Origin: Deltaproteobacteria bacterium
GTDB lineage: Bacteria; Desulfobacterota; JAFDIG01
DNA: 5,967 nucleotides
Assembly: GCA_019308145.1 (NCBI GenBank)
Contig: JAFDIG010000139.1
Span: 1 to 5,967, forward strand
Direction of reading: 5' to 3'
A program made the translations under genes and the position numbers. The notes beneath the pieces are model-generated. The model was not told the DNA's origin, searched no databases, and saw only the letters and a program-made list of their open reading frames with translations. Each line of letters begins with the position of its first letter. The stretch's first letter is position 1. Shown here one piece after another: positions 1 through 4,900 of this stretch.

Positions 1-102
1 GGAAAAAAGCTCATAAATCCTTTTATTACGCAATACTGAATCATTTTCTTCCATCATTTCAATAACAATTTTTTGTCCCAAATGAAAAGATGAAATATTC
101 AA
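1..102 (-). CDS. 5' end of an unrecognised gene leaving the window
   Basis: This is an open frame of 34 codons from a TTG at 102-100 to the window edge, reading M-N-I-S-S-F-H-L-G-Q-K-I-V-I-E-M-M-E-E-N and then D-S-V-L-R-N-K-R-I-Y-E-L-F-S, with no stop. The start is supported by AGAGG at 112-108 on the minus strand, 5 nt upstream of the TTG. The gene is transcribed divergently from the cupin operon. The short hydrophobic-charged pattern LGQKIVIE faintly recalls the start of YcgR-type flagellar-brake (PilZN) domains, but 34 residues are too few to assign a family and I do not name a function. There is no signal peptide or membrane segment in the visible part. The stop lies outside the window. 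Confidence 0.5.
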   Translation of the reverse strand, partial: MNISSFHLGQKIVIEMMEENDSVLRNKRIYELFS

Positions 103-107
103 TTTAA

Positions 108-112
108 CCTCT
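108..112 (-). promoter_or_regulatory. Shine-Dalgarno site for the left-edge gene
   Basis: AGAGG on the minus strand, 5 nt before the TTG at 102-100. It is the main reason for calling a gene start here rather than treating the open frame as chance. Confidence 0.5.
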
Positions 113-317
113 AACCAATAAAATTATTTCGCACTTCATTTTTTAACGTATCTTAATAGTATAATAACAAAATAAAAATAAATGAAAAGAAGGATTTGTT
201 TTTTATGTTTTTTAATATAAATGATCGTTTTAAAAATTATTTTGTTTACAACTTATTTTAAACTTAATAATAAAACCTATTAGAAGATTCTTTTTTATTA
301 TCTTCCTTCTTCTTGTC

Positions 318-346
318 TTGACAACCTATTTTGCTTTTAATATAAG
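318..346 (+). promoter_or_regulatory. Sigma-70-type promoter of the cupin-to-tRNA operon
   Basis: A perfect -35 box TTGACA (318-323) is followed after exactly 17 bp by TATAAG (341-346), a five-of-six match to the -10 consensus. Transcription would start near 353, giving a leader of about 124 nt before the cupin ATG at 477. It is the best promoter I see for the whole plus-strand block. The region is very AT-rich, which raises the chance of -10-like words, but the full -35 with ideal spacing is hard to get by accident. Confidence 0.65.
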
Positions 347-367
347 AAAGGTTAATCAAATAAAAAA

Positions 368-411
368 ATATAAAATTGGTTAAAGAAAGCAATCTGTAAC
401 CATTTTTATAT
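368..411 (+). repeat. 15-bp imperfect inverted repeat in the operon leader
   Basis: The arms 368-382 and 397-411 pair in 14 of 15 positions (one T-T mismatch at 376/403) around a 14-nt loop. The inner six pairs are TGGTTA/TAACCA. It starts about 15 nt after the predicted transcription start, so it could form a 5'-end RNA hairpin or act as a DNA operator. Only two of the pairs are G-C, and no run of T follows directly, so a classic terminator is unlikely. Chance formation in AT-rich DNA remains possible. Confidence 0.35.
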
Positions 412-476
412 CTTATCATAAAAAGTCTTAGAAAGATGTTAAATAAAGTGTAAAAATATGATACCCTTTTTCTTAT

Positions 477-872
477 ATGGATGAATATATAGAAAATTAC
501 AAAAAGATTATTAAGGAAAAATCAACTACCTTTCTGATAAATATCCGCCCATGGGGCGGATTTGAAGTGCTTGCTGATTGGCCCAGCTTCAAAGTAAAAA
601 GGATATGGGTTAAACCAGGTCATAGACTTAGCTATCAAAAGCACTTCAAAAGGGTTGAACATTGGATAGTGGTTGAAGGGAATGGACTTGTCACTTTAGA
701 TGGGAAAGAAATCATGTTAAAAAAAGGGGATCATATCGATGTTCCAAAAGAAGCAGCTCATAGAATAGCTAATAATGGCAAAAGTATGCTTATATTTATT
801 GAGATTCAACATGGTGAATATTTTGGAGAGGATGATATTATTAGAATTGAGGATGACTACGGCCGAAAATAA
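477..872 (+). CDS. Stand-alone cupin, mannose-6-phosphate isomerase type II domain
   Basis: 131 residues covering almost exactly the C-terminal isomerase cupin of the bifunctional ManC/AlgA/XanB proteins (mannose-6-phosphate isomerase type II, Pfam MannoseP_isomer). Family signatures are RPWGGFEVL (24-32), VKPGHRLSYQKH (45-56), EHW (61-63), HRI (95-97) and the tail QHGEYFGEDDIIRIEDDYGR (111-130). The expected metal ligands of the cupin fold are present: Q54, H56, E61 and H95. The likely reaction is interconversion of fructose-6-phosphate and mannose-6-phosphate in the cytoplasm. The guanylyltransferase half found in ManC is absent, so it cannot make GDP-mannose alone. The ATG at 477 is the only start, because an in-frame TGA lies at 459-461; no Shine-Dalgarno sequence precedes it. 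It is the first gene of the operon, 28 bp ahead of the glycoside hydrolase. It could act on another sugar phosphate. Confidence 0.9.
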   Translation: MDEYIENYKKIIKEKSTTFLINIRPWGGFEVLADWPSFKVKRIWVKPGHRLSYQKHFKRVEHWIVVEGNGLVTLDGKEIMLKKGDHIDVPKEAAHRIANNGKSMLIFIEIQHGEYFGEDDIIRIEDDYGRK

Positions 873-900
873 AATCAATCATTATCCAATGAGGTAAAAA

Positions 901-2091
901 ATGAAAGAGTTCTTAATAGGAATAAACTATTTGCCCCAGAAAAAAGGATTTTTCTTTTGGAATAACTTTGAGCATGATGAAATCAGAAAAGATCTTGCTA
1001 TAATAGCAGAGTATGGATTTAACCCTGTAAGAATCTTTCTTTTATGGGACTCATTCCAGCCAACACCAAAAAAGATATCAGTTAATGCATTAAAATCCCT
1101 TGTTGATTTAGCAGAAATAGCATATGAAATGGAACTTAAAATTTTGCCAACCCTTTTTGTTGGACATCTGCGAGGTATAAACTATCTTCCCGCATGGATA
1201 GTAAAAACAACCACTGAAAAAAGCAGATTTCCTACCTTTGTAAATGGTGAATTAGGATATTATAAAGTTTATAATTTCTTTGAAGATCGTGAAATGATGA
1301 ACTACCAAAAACTTTTTGTAAAAGAGGTTGTTAACGCTCTTTATGGCCATCCAGCTATATGGGGATGGGATCTTGGAAATGAACTATCTAATATTGTCAT
1401 TTCTCCAACAAAGGATTCCGCCCTCATCTGGATCGATAAGATGATTGAAGAAATAAAAAGAAAAGATGAGGATCATCCTGTTACTTTAGGACTTAGTCAA
1501 ACGGATCTGGAAGAGGATAGAAATTTGGGGTTAAAAGAAGCAGCAAGACTTTGTGATATTATATCTATTCATCTTTATCCATTTTATATATCATGGGCAA
1601 AAAAACCTCTTGATGAAAAAGTTGTACTTCTTTTTGCTTTGATTAGTCGATGGATTTCAGGAAAAGAAATTCTTATTGAAGAGATAGGAGTGCCAACAAA
1701 ACCAAAAGATATAACATTATCTATTGATCAAAAAACTCCGATTTTTTCAGAGGAAGAGACAGAAAAATTTTACACTCAAACATTGAGTTTATTGAAAAAA
1801 CATGGGTTTATAGGAACGATATTTTGGTGTTTTGGCGATTATGATAAAGAATTATGGTCCTATCCACCTTTTAATGATAATATTAATGAACGTTTCTTTG
1901 GATTGTTCACCATGGATAAACTTCCAAAATCCTATCTTTTTGCTATTAAAGATACTAAAAGAGAAAAACAAGATTTTAGCCAAAAGAGTATTGATTGGAT
2001 AGATATCACATTAGAAGATTTTTATCGATCACCAAAAAAACACTTAATCCGCTTATATGAAAAGATGGATGAAGTTGAACACCTTATATAG
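901..2091 (+). CDS. Cytoplasmic GH5-like (clan GH-A) glycoside hydrolase, endo-beta-mannosidase type
   Basis: 396 residues forming a TIM-barrel retaining glycosidase. Visible signatures are NPVRIFLLWDSFQP (41-54) with the conserved Arg44 after strand 2, PTLFVGHL (83-90), WGWDLGNELS (154-163) with the acid/base Glu161 after Asn160, SIHLYPF (222-228) with the His/Tyr pair seen in GH5, ILIEEIGVP (257-265) with the probable nucleophile Glu261, and IFWCFGDY (307-314) with the barrel-end Trp309. From memory the whole pattern resembles the COG3934 'endo-1,4-beta-mannosidase' group, but the true substrate is not shown by sequence. There is no signal peptide, so it should act on an internal or imported beta-oligosaccharide or glycoside. 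The start is supported by GAGGT 5 nt upstream. The isomerase cupin just upstream makes a mannose-containing substrate plausible; this is inference. Residues after about 345 form an extension beyond the barrel. Confidence 0.87.
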   Translation: MKEFLIGINYLPQKKGFFFWNNFEHDEIRKDLAIIAEYGFNPVRIFLLWDSFQPTPKKISVNALKSLVDLAEIAYEMELKILPTLFVGHLRGINYLPAWIVKTTTEKSRFPTFVNGELGYYKVYNFFEDREMMNYQKLFVKEVVNALYGHPAIWGWDLGNELSNIVISPTKDSALIWIDKMIEEIKRKDEDHPVTLGLSQTDLEEDRNLGLKEAARLCDIISIHLYPFYISWAKKPLDEKVVLLFALISRWISGKEILIEEIGVPTKPKDITLSIDQKTPIFSEEETEKFYTQTLSLLKKHGFIGTIFWCFGDYDKELWSYPPFNDNINERFFGLFTMDKLPKSYLFAIKDTKREKQDFSQKSIDWIDITLEDFYRSPKKHLIRLYEKMDEVEHLI

Positions 2092-2109
2092 GCTTTTTTA
2101 TTTTTGAAA

Positions 2110-2964
2110 ATGGATATGGTTAAGTTAAAAATTAAAGATTTAATAATTGATTGTAAAGCTCTTATCTTTGATAAAGATGGTACTCTTACTATATTTGAAT
2201 CTCTCTGGATTCCTCTTATTAAAAAAAGGGCTTATTTTGTAGCTTTAGAAGCTGGGGAAAACCATGAATTTGAGGAAATGCTTTTAGAAAATTGGGGTAT
2301 TAATCCAAAAACATTAAAGATAGATCCAAGAGGACCATGTCCCGTCTCTCCAAGAAATGAGGAGATTGTTATTGGAACAGCAGCTATGTATAGAAAGGGC
2401 TATCTTTGGGATATGGCTAAAAAGATTGTAATGCATGCCTTTGATAAGGCAGATTCAGAGATGGACCTTACCTTAACAGTAAAACCAGTTAAAAAACTTA
2501 AAGAAAATCTTTACCGTTTTAAAAAAGCTGGACTCCTTTTGGCAGTTGCCACTTCAGATGAAAGAAAGGATACAGAAAAGATTTTATCCCATTGGAATGT
2601 TTTGGGATTATTTGATACAATGGTATGTTCAGGAGAAGTAACAAAAAGTAAGCCACATCCTGAGATACTTTTTGAGATATGTAAAAGATTAAAAATTAAC
2701 CCAAATGAGGCAATATTTCTTGGTGATACAATAAATGATATGATCACAGGTAAAAAAGCAAAAATGGCATTAAATATTGGGGTAACAGAAGGAGGAGTTG
2801 TTCCAAAAGAGGAATTAGAAAAATTCGCTGATATCGTTATTGGTTCACTTTCTGAAATAGAGATCATAAACAAAAAAATTTTTAAAGAAAATTTCCAAAA
2901 AAAGGGATTGACACAAAAAAGAAAATTAAATAATTTCTTTATAAAAAGAAAGGAAGCATTTTGA
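2110..2964 (+). CDS. HAD-superfamily phosphatase, phosphoglycolate-phosphatase-like
   Basis: 284 residues from the ATG at 2110. All four HAD motifs are present: I, FDKDGTLT with nucleophile Asp21 and acid/base Asp23; II, AVATSDERKD with Thr148; III, the Lys of KSKPHP (Lys181); IV, FLGDTINDM with Asp206 and Asp210. About 110 residues of cap separate motifs I and II (C1 position), so this is the Gph/beta-phosphoglucomutase branch and not the Cof branch. The substrate is unknown; a sugar phosphate or phosphoglycolate is likely. The cap is larger than in typical Gph. A Lys/Arg-rich tail (about 257-284) extends beyond the core. The start is uncertain, since TTG 2104, ATG 2110 and ATG 2116 are in frame and none has a clear Shine-Dalgarno sequence. 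The gene begins 18 bp after the glycosidase stop and overlaps rph by 4 nt. Confidence 0.88.
   Translation: MDMVKLKIKDLIIDCKALIFDKDGTLTIFESLWIPLIKKRAYFVALEAGENHEFEEMLLENWGINPKTLKIDPRGPCPVSPRNEEIVIGTAAMYRKGYLWDMAKKIVMHAFDKADSEMDLTLTVKPVKKLKENLYRFKKAGLLLAVATSDERKDTEKILSHWNVLGLFDTMVCSGEVTKSKPHPEILFEICKRLKINPNEAIFLGDTINDMITGKKAKMALNIGVTEGGVVPKEELEKFADIVIGSLSEIEIINKKIFKENFQKKGLTQKRKLNNFFIKRKEAF
2949..2955 (+). promoter_or_regulatory. Ribosome binding site deciding the TTG start of rph
   Basis: AAAGGAA lies inside the last codons of the HAD gene, 5 nt before TTG 2961. Together with the protein match (RVNGRGPKELR following the start) it fixes the unusual TTG start; the nearby ATG at 2971 is out of frame. 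Confidence 0.7.
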
Positions 2965-3695
2965 GAGTAAATGGAAGAGGCCCAAAAGAGTTAAGAGATA
3001 TAAAAATTATTAGGGATTATTTGAAATATGCAGAAGGTTCGGTCTTGATCGAATGGGGGCAAACAAGGGTTATCTGTTCCGCAACTGTTGAGGATAAGGT
3101 GCCAAATTTCTTAAAAAATAGTCAAACAGGCTGGGTAACAGCAGAATATTCCCTTCTCCCAAGAGCAACTAAAGAGCGTAACATTAGGGATTCAGTAAAA
3201 GGAAGAATAGGAGGCAGATCTCATGAAATACAGCGTCTTATAGGACGTTCTTTAAGAGCGGTAACAGATCTTACTGGTTTTGGAGAGAGGACAATATGGA
3301 TTGACTGTGACGTTATACAGGCAGATGGTGGCACAAGATCTGCTTGTATAACAGGCGCTTATATTGCTCTTGTTGATGCTTTTAATATGATTCAACAAGA
3401 GGGATGGATTGAAAGCATCCCTCTTATAGATAGTGTAGCTGCAGTAAGTGTTGGAATTGTAGAAAATGAAACTCTTCTGGATCTAAACTATGAAGAAGAC
3501 TCCATTGCTCAAGTTGATATGAATATAGTAATGACAGGAAGTGGGAAATTTGTTGAAGTACAAGGAACAGCGGAAAAGGAAGCATTTGGTTGGAAAGAGA
3601 TGGAAGATATGTTAAAAATAGCTGCAAAAGGGATTGAGCAAATTACAGAGATGCAGAAAAAGATAATAGGCGAGGATTGGAATTTTCTAAAATGA
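2961..3695 (+). CDS. rph: Ribonuclease PH (tRNA 3'-end nucleotidyltransferase)
   Basis: 244 residues, normal family length. RNase PH is a cytoplasmic, phosphate-dependent 3' exoribonuclease that trims tRNA precursors and other RNAs as a hexameric ring. Seen in order: the start RVNGRGPKELR (2-12), AEGSVLIEWGQTRVICSATV (24-43), GWVTAEYSLLPRAT (57-70), GGRSHEIQRLIGRSLRAV (84-101), CDVIQADGGTRSACITGAY (116-134) with the phosphate-binding Arg126 of GGTR, and LDLNYEEDSIAQVDMN (173-188) with the family's acidic residues Asp180 and Asp186, then MTGSGKFVEVQGTAE. It starts at TTG in a TTGA overlap with the HAD stop and ends in an ATGA overlap with rdgB, so translation of the three genes is probably coupled. 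Its place in one transcription unit with a downstream tRNA fits its role in tRNA maturation. The core arginines and acidic residues look intact. Confidence 0.97.
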   Translation: MRVNGRGPKELRDIKIIRDYLKYAEGSVLIEWGQTRVICSATVEDKVPNFLKNSQTGWVTAEYSLLPRATKERNIRDSVKGRIGGRSHEIQRLIGRSLRAVTDLTGFGERTIWIDCDVIQADGGTRSACITGAYIALVDAFNMIQQEGWIESIPLIDSVAAVSVGIVENETLLDLNYEEDSIAQVDMNIVMTGSGKFVEVQGTAEKEAFGWKEMEDMLKIAAKGIEQITEMQKKIIGEDWNFLK

Positions 3696-4294
3696 AGATC
3701 TTGATAGGAACAAAAAATAATGGTAAGATAAAAGAAATAAAAAAGATCTTAAATGGAATTGATGTTACCATTTTAACACCAAATGATTTAGGAATTAAAA
3801 AAAAACCACTTGAAAATGGAAAAGATTTTTGGGAAAATAGTATTACTAAGGCAAGATTTTATCATGAGCTATCATCTTATCCAACATTAGCTGAAGATTC
3901 AGGATTAGAGGTAGAAGCACTTAATGGCTTGCCAGGGGTACATTCAGCCAGGTTTGCTGGGGACCAAGCAAGTGATAAAGAGAATTGGGAAAAGCTGCTT
4001 TTATTATTAAAAGATTTGCCAAAAGAAAAAAGGAAAGCCCGTTTTATTTGTGTTGTCTCATTTATAGATAAAAATGGGGATATAAAATTTTTTGAAGGAA
4101 AGGTTGAGGGGGTTATAACAAAAGAAGCTATTGGTGAAAGAGGCTTTGGATATGATCCAATCTTTTTTGTAAGTGAAAAAGGCAAAACAATGGCTCAGCT
4201 AACTGAGGATGAAAAAAATCTAATTAGTCATAGAGGAAAAGCATGGAGAGAAGCCAAAGCCTATCTTGAAAAAATCATAAGATCTAATAAAAAT

Positions 4295-4318
<24 letters not shown>
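3692..4318 (+). CDS. rdgB: XTP/dITP pyrophosphatase, running into the downstream tRNA
   Basis: 208 residues from ATG 3692. RdgB/HAM1 hydrolyses dITP, XTP and related non-canonical purine triphosphates to monophosphate and pyrophosphate, keeping them out of nucleic acids. Signatures are ILIGTKNNGKIKEI (3-16), DFWENSITKA (45-54) with Glu49, AEDSGLEVEALNGLPGVHSA (67-86) with the catalytic Asp69, RFAGD (87-91), GERGFGYDPIFF (148-159) and SHRGKA (179-184). ATG 3692 overlaps the rph stop (ATGA) and places the TKNNGK motif as in other family members. An in-frame TTG at 3677 is possible but has its Shine-Dalgarno too close. The tail after about residue 195 is not family-like: residues 202-208 (RGVAQPG) and the TAG stop are encoded by tRNA-Pro. 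A one-base shift in A6 4269-4274 would instead end the protein at TAA TAA (4285-4290). Confidence 0.94.
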
Positions 4319-4372
<54 letters not shown>

Positions 4373-4525
4373 GATCTAAATTTTTGAATCTATAAACAAT
4401 TTTTATAATCCTTACAAAGAATATTCTAAACAAGATAATACTTACTTTTTCTTATACTGCCTTTATTTTGTCCATATCCATTAACAACAAGACACTCTTT
4501 TCATTCCCAAATCCTATATAACTAT

Positions 4526-4654
4526 TTTGAAAACTCTAAAAAATAGGCAAAAGCCAAGGAATACAAAAAAGAGATTGATGATATGCCATAAGAGCTGTAT
4601 GGATTGCCCAGAAAAGAAATTGAGATTGTAAAGAACTACACTGATAAAAAATGA
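4526..4654 (+). pseudogene. Relic of the C-terminus of a type IIG-like DNA methyltransferase
   Basis: One plus-strand frame reads F-E-N-S-K-K-stop-A-K-A-K-E-Y-K-K-E-I-D-D-M-P-stop, then E-L-Y-G-L-P-R-K-E-I-E-I-V-K-N-Y-T-D-K-K-stop. The pattern (E)IDxxVYELYGLxxxEIxIVE is, from memory, the characteristic C-terminal tail of Eco57I/TaqI-like and type IIG N6-adenine methyltransferases. Here the VY before ELYGL has become P-stop (TAA 4589-4591), and a second stop (TAG 4544-4546) lies upstream. The catalytic domain (NPPY motif) is missing: I find no extension of the homology into 4373-4525. It looks like the last remnant of a deleted restriction-modification gene in the same direction as the tRNA. 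A match over about 30 residues is short, so chance cannot be fully excluded. Confidence 0.55.
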
Positions 4655-4680
4655 TAACATCAAAAATAGTAAACAACCTT

Positions 4681-4712
4681 TAATAAAGAACTGTACCCTT
4701 GTAAGGGACAGT
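4681..4712 (-). terminator. Probable intrinsic terminator of the feo operon
   Basis: ACTGT (4690-4694) pairs with ACAGT (4708-4712) and CCCTT (4696-4700) with AAGGG (4703-4707), with one bulged base at 4695. On the minus strand the hairpin is followed by T-rich TCTTTATT. It sits 9 bp after the stop of the small Cys-rich protein gene, where the minus-strand operon should end. The plus-strand side lacks a clean T-run, so termination is probably mainly leftward. Confidence 0.55.
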
Positions 4713-4720
4713 CATTCTTA

Positions 4721-4888
4721 TCATTTCTCCTCCTCTTTCAATCTTTCGTTTAGATATGGACAAGCAGAGCAGTTGCCAAAACAGCCACCACATTTATTCT
4801 TATCTTTAAAAGTAAAAATCTTATAGAGATATCTTATAGCAAATATTGTTGATGCAGATGCTATTATCATTACAATAATTGTTTCCAT
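4721..4888 (-). CDS. FeoB-associated Cys-rich membrane protein
   Basis: A 55-residue protein, start ATG at 4888-4886, stop TGA at 4723-4721. One N-terminal membrane segment (about residues 3-24, TIIVMIIASASTIFAIRY and following) is followed by a basic stretch, then the cluster CGGCFGNCSACPY (33-45) with four cysteines spaced C-x2-C-x3-C-x2-C, and a charged tail ending KEEEK. Size, topology and Cys pattern match the small FeoB-associated Cys-rich membrane proteins found directly after feoB in many anaerobes. Their role is not settled; metal binding or delivery at the transporter is the usual guess. It lies 10 bp after feoB with an excellent ribosome binding site, so it is surely in the same operon. 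Likely an inner-membrane protein with the cysteines in the cytoplasm (inferred from the positive residues after the helix). Confidence 0.87.
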   Translation of the reverse strand: METIIVMIIASASTIFAIRYLYKIFTFKDKNKCGGCFGNCSACPYLNERLKEEEK

Positions 4889-4892
4889 TTTT

Positions 4893-4900
4893 CCACCTTT
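4893..4900 (-). promoter_or_regulatory. Ribosome binding site of the Cys-rich protein
   Basis: AAAGGTGG on the minus strand, 4 nt before the ATG at 4888. It overlaps the TAA stop of feoB (4901-4899), so the two genes are probably translationally linked. Confidence 0.65.

Larger units (their letters stand above)
103..476. other. Divergent AT-rich intergenic region
   Basis: 374 bp without a convincing gene separates the left-edge minus-strand gene from the plus-strand operon. It holds the Shine-Dalgarno site of the minus gene (108-112), a possible minus-strand -10 box TATACT (163-158) without a good -35, a strong plus-strand promoter (318-346) and an imperfect hairpin (368-411). A 6-bp dyad GAAGAT/ATCTTC (283-288/300-305) lies just upstream of the -35 box. 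All three frames on both strands are broken by frequent stops. I saw no tRNA-like or riboswitch-like core. Confidence 0.6.
4373..4720. other. Intergenic stretch with gene relic and convergent terminator
   Basis: 348 bp between tRNA-Pro and the convergent feo genes, without an intact gene. The first part (to about 4520) is AT-rich and shows nothing recognisable except an all-A/T dyad TATAAA/TTTATA (4391-4396/4402-4407). The middle holds the degraded methyltransferase tail described separately. The end holds the hairpin that probably terminates the minus-strand feo operon. Confidence 0.6.

Noticed and set aside
205..261. Short plus-strand frame starting ATG 205 (MFFNINDRFKNYF...) after an AAGGA
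   Set aside because: Only 18 codons, in very AT-rich DNA, with 10 nt between the purine run and the ATG; it lies upstream of the operon promoter. No support beyond chance.
283..305. GAAGAT/ATCTTC dyad upstream of the promoter
   Set aside because: A six-pair stem with an 11-nt loop is expected by chance in this composition; noted only within the intergenic description.
2511..2873. 120-codon minus-strand open frame across the HAD gene
   Set aside because: It lies antisense within a gene with all HAD motifs; its composition is the Ser/Phe/Ile-rich mirror of a Lys-rich gene, with no recognisable domain.
3424..3627. Minus-strand open frame inside rph
   Set aside because: Antisense to the conserved RNase PH core, Leu/Gln-rich low-complexity product, no ribosome binding site noted.
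3677..3691. Alternative rdgB start at TTG 3677 (adds MEFSK)
   Set aside because: The GAGG before it is only 1 nt away, and family members begin right before the KILIGTKNNGK segment; the ATGA overlap at 3692 is the usual coupled arrangement.
3877..4185. Minus-strand open frame inside rdgB
   Set aside because: Antisense shadow of conserved RdgB motifs; no family resemblance.
4391..4407. Hairpin TATAAA/TTTATA after the tRNA as a terminator
   Set aside because: All six pairs are A-T and no T-run follows; too weak to call.
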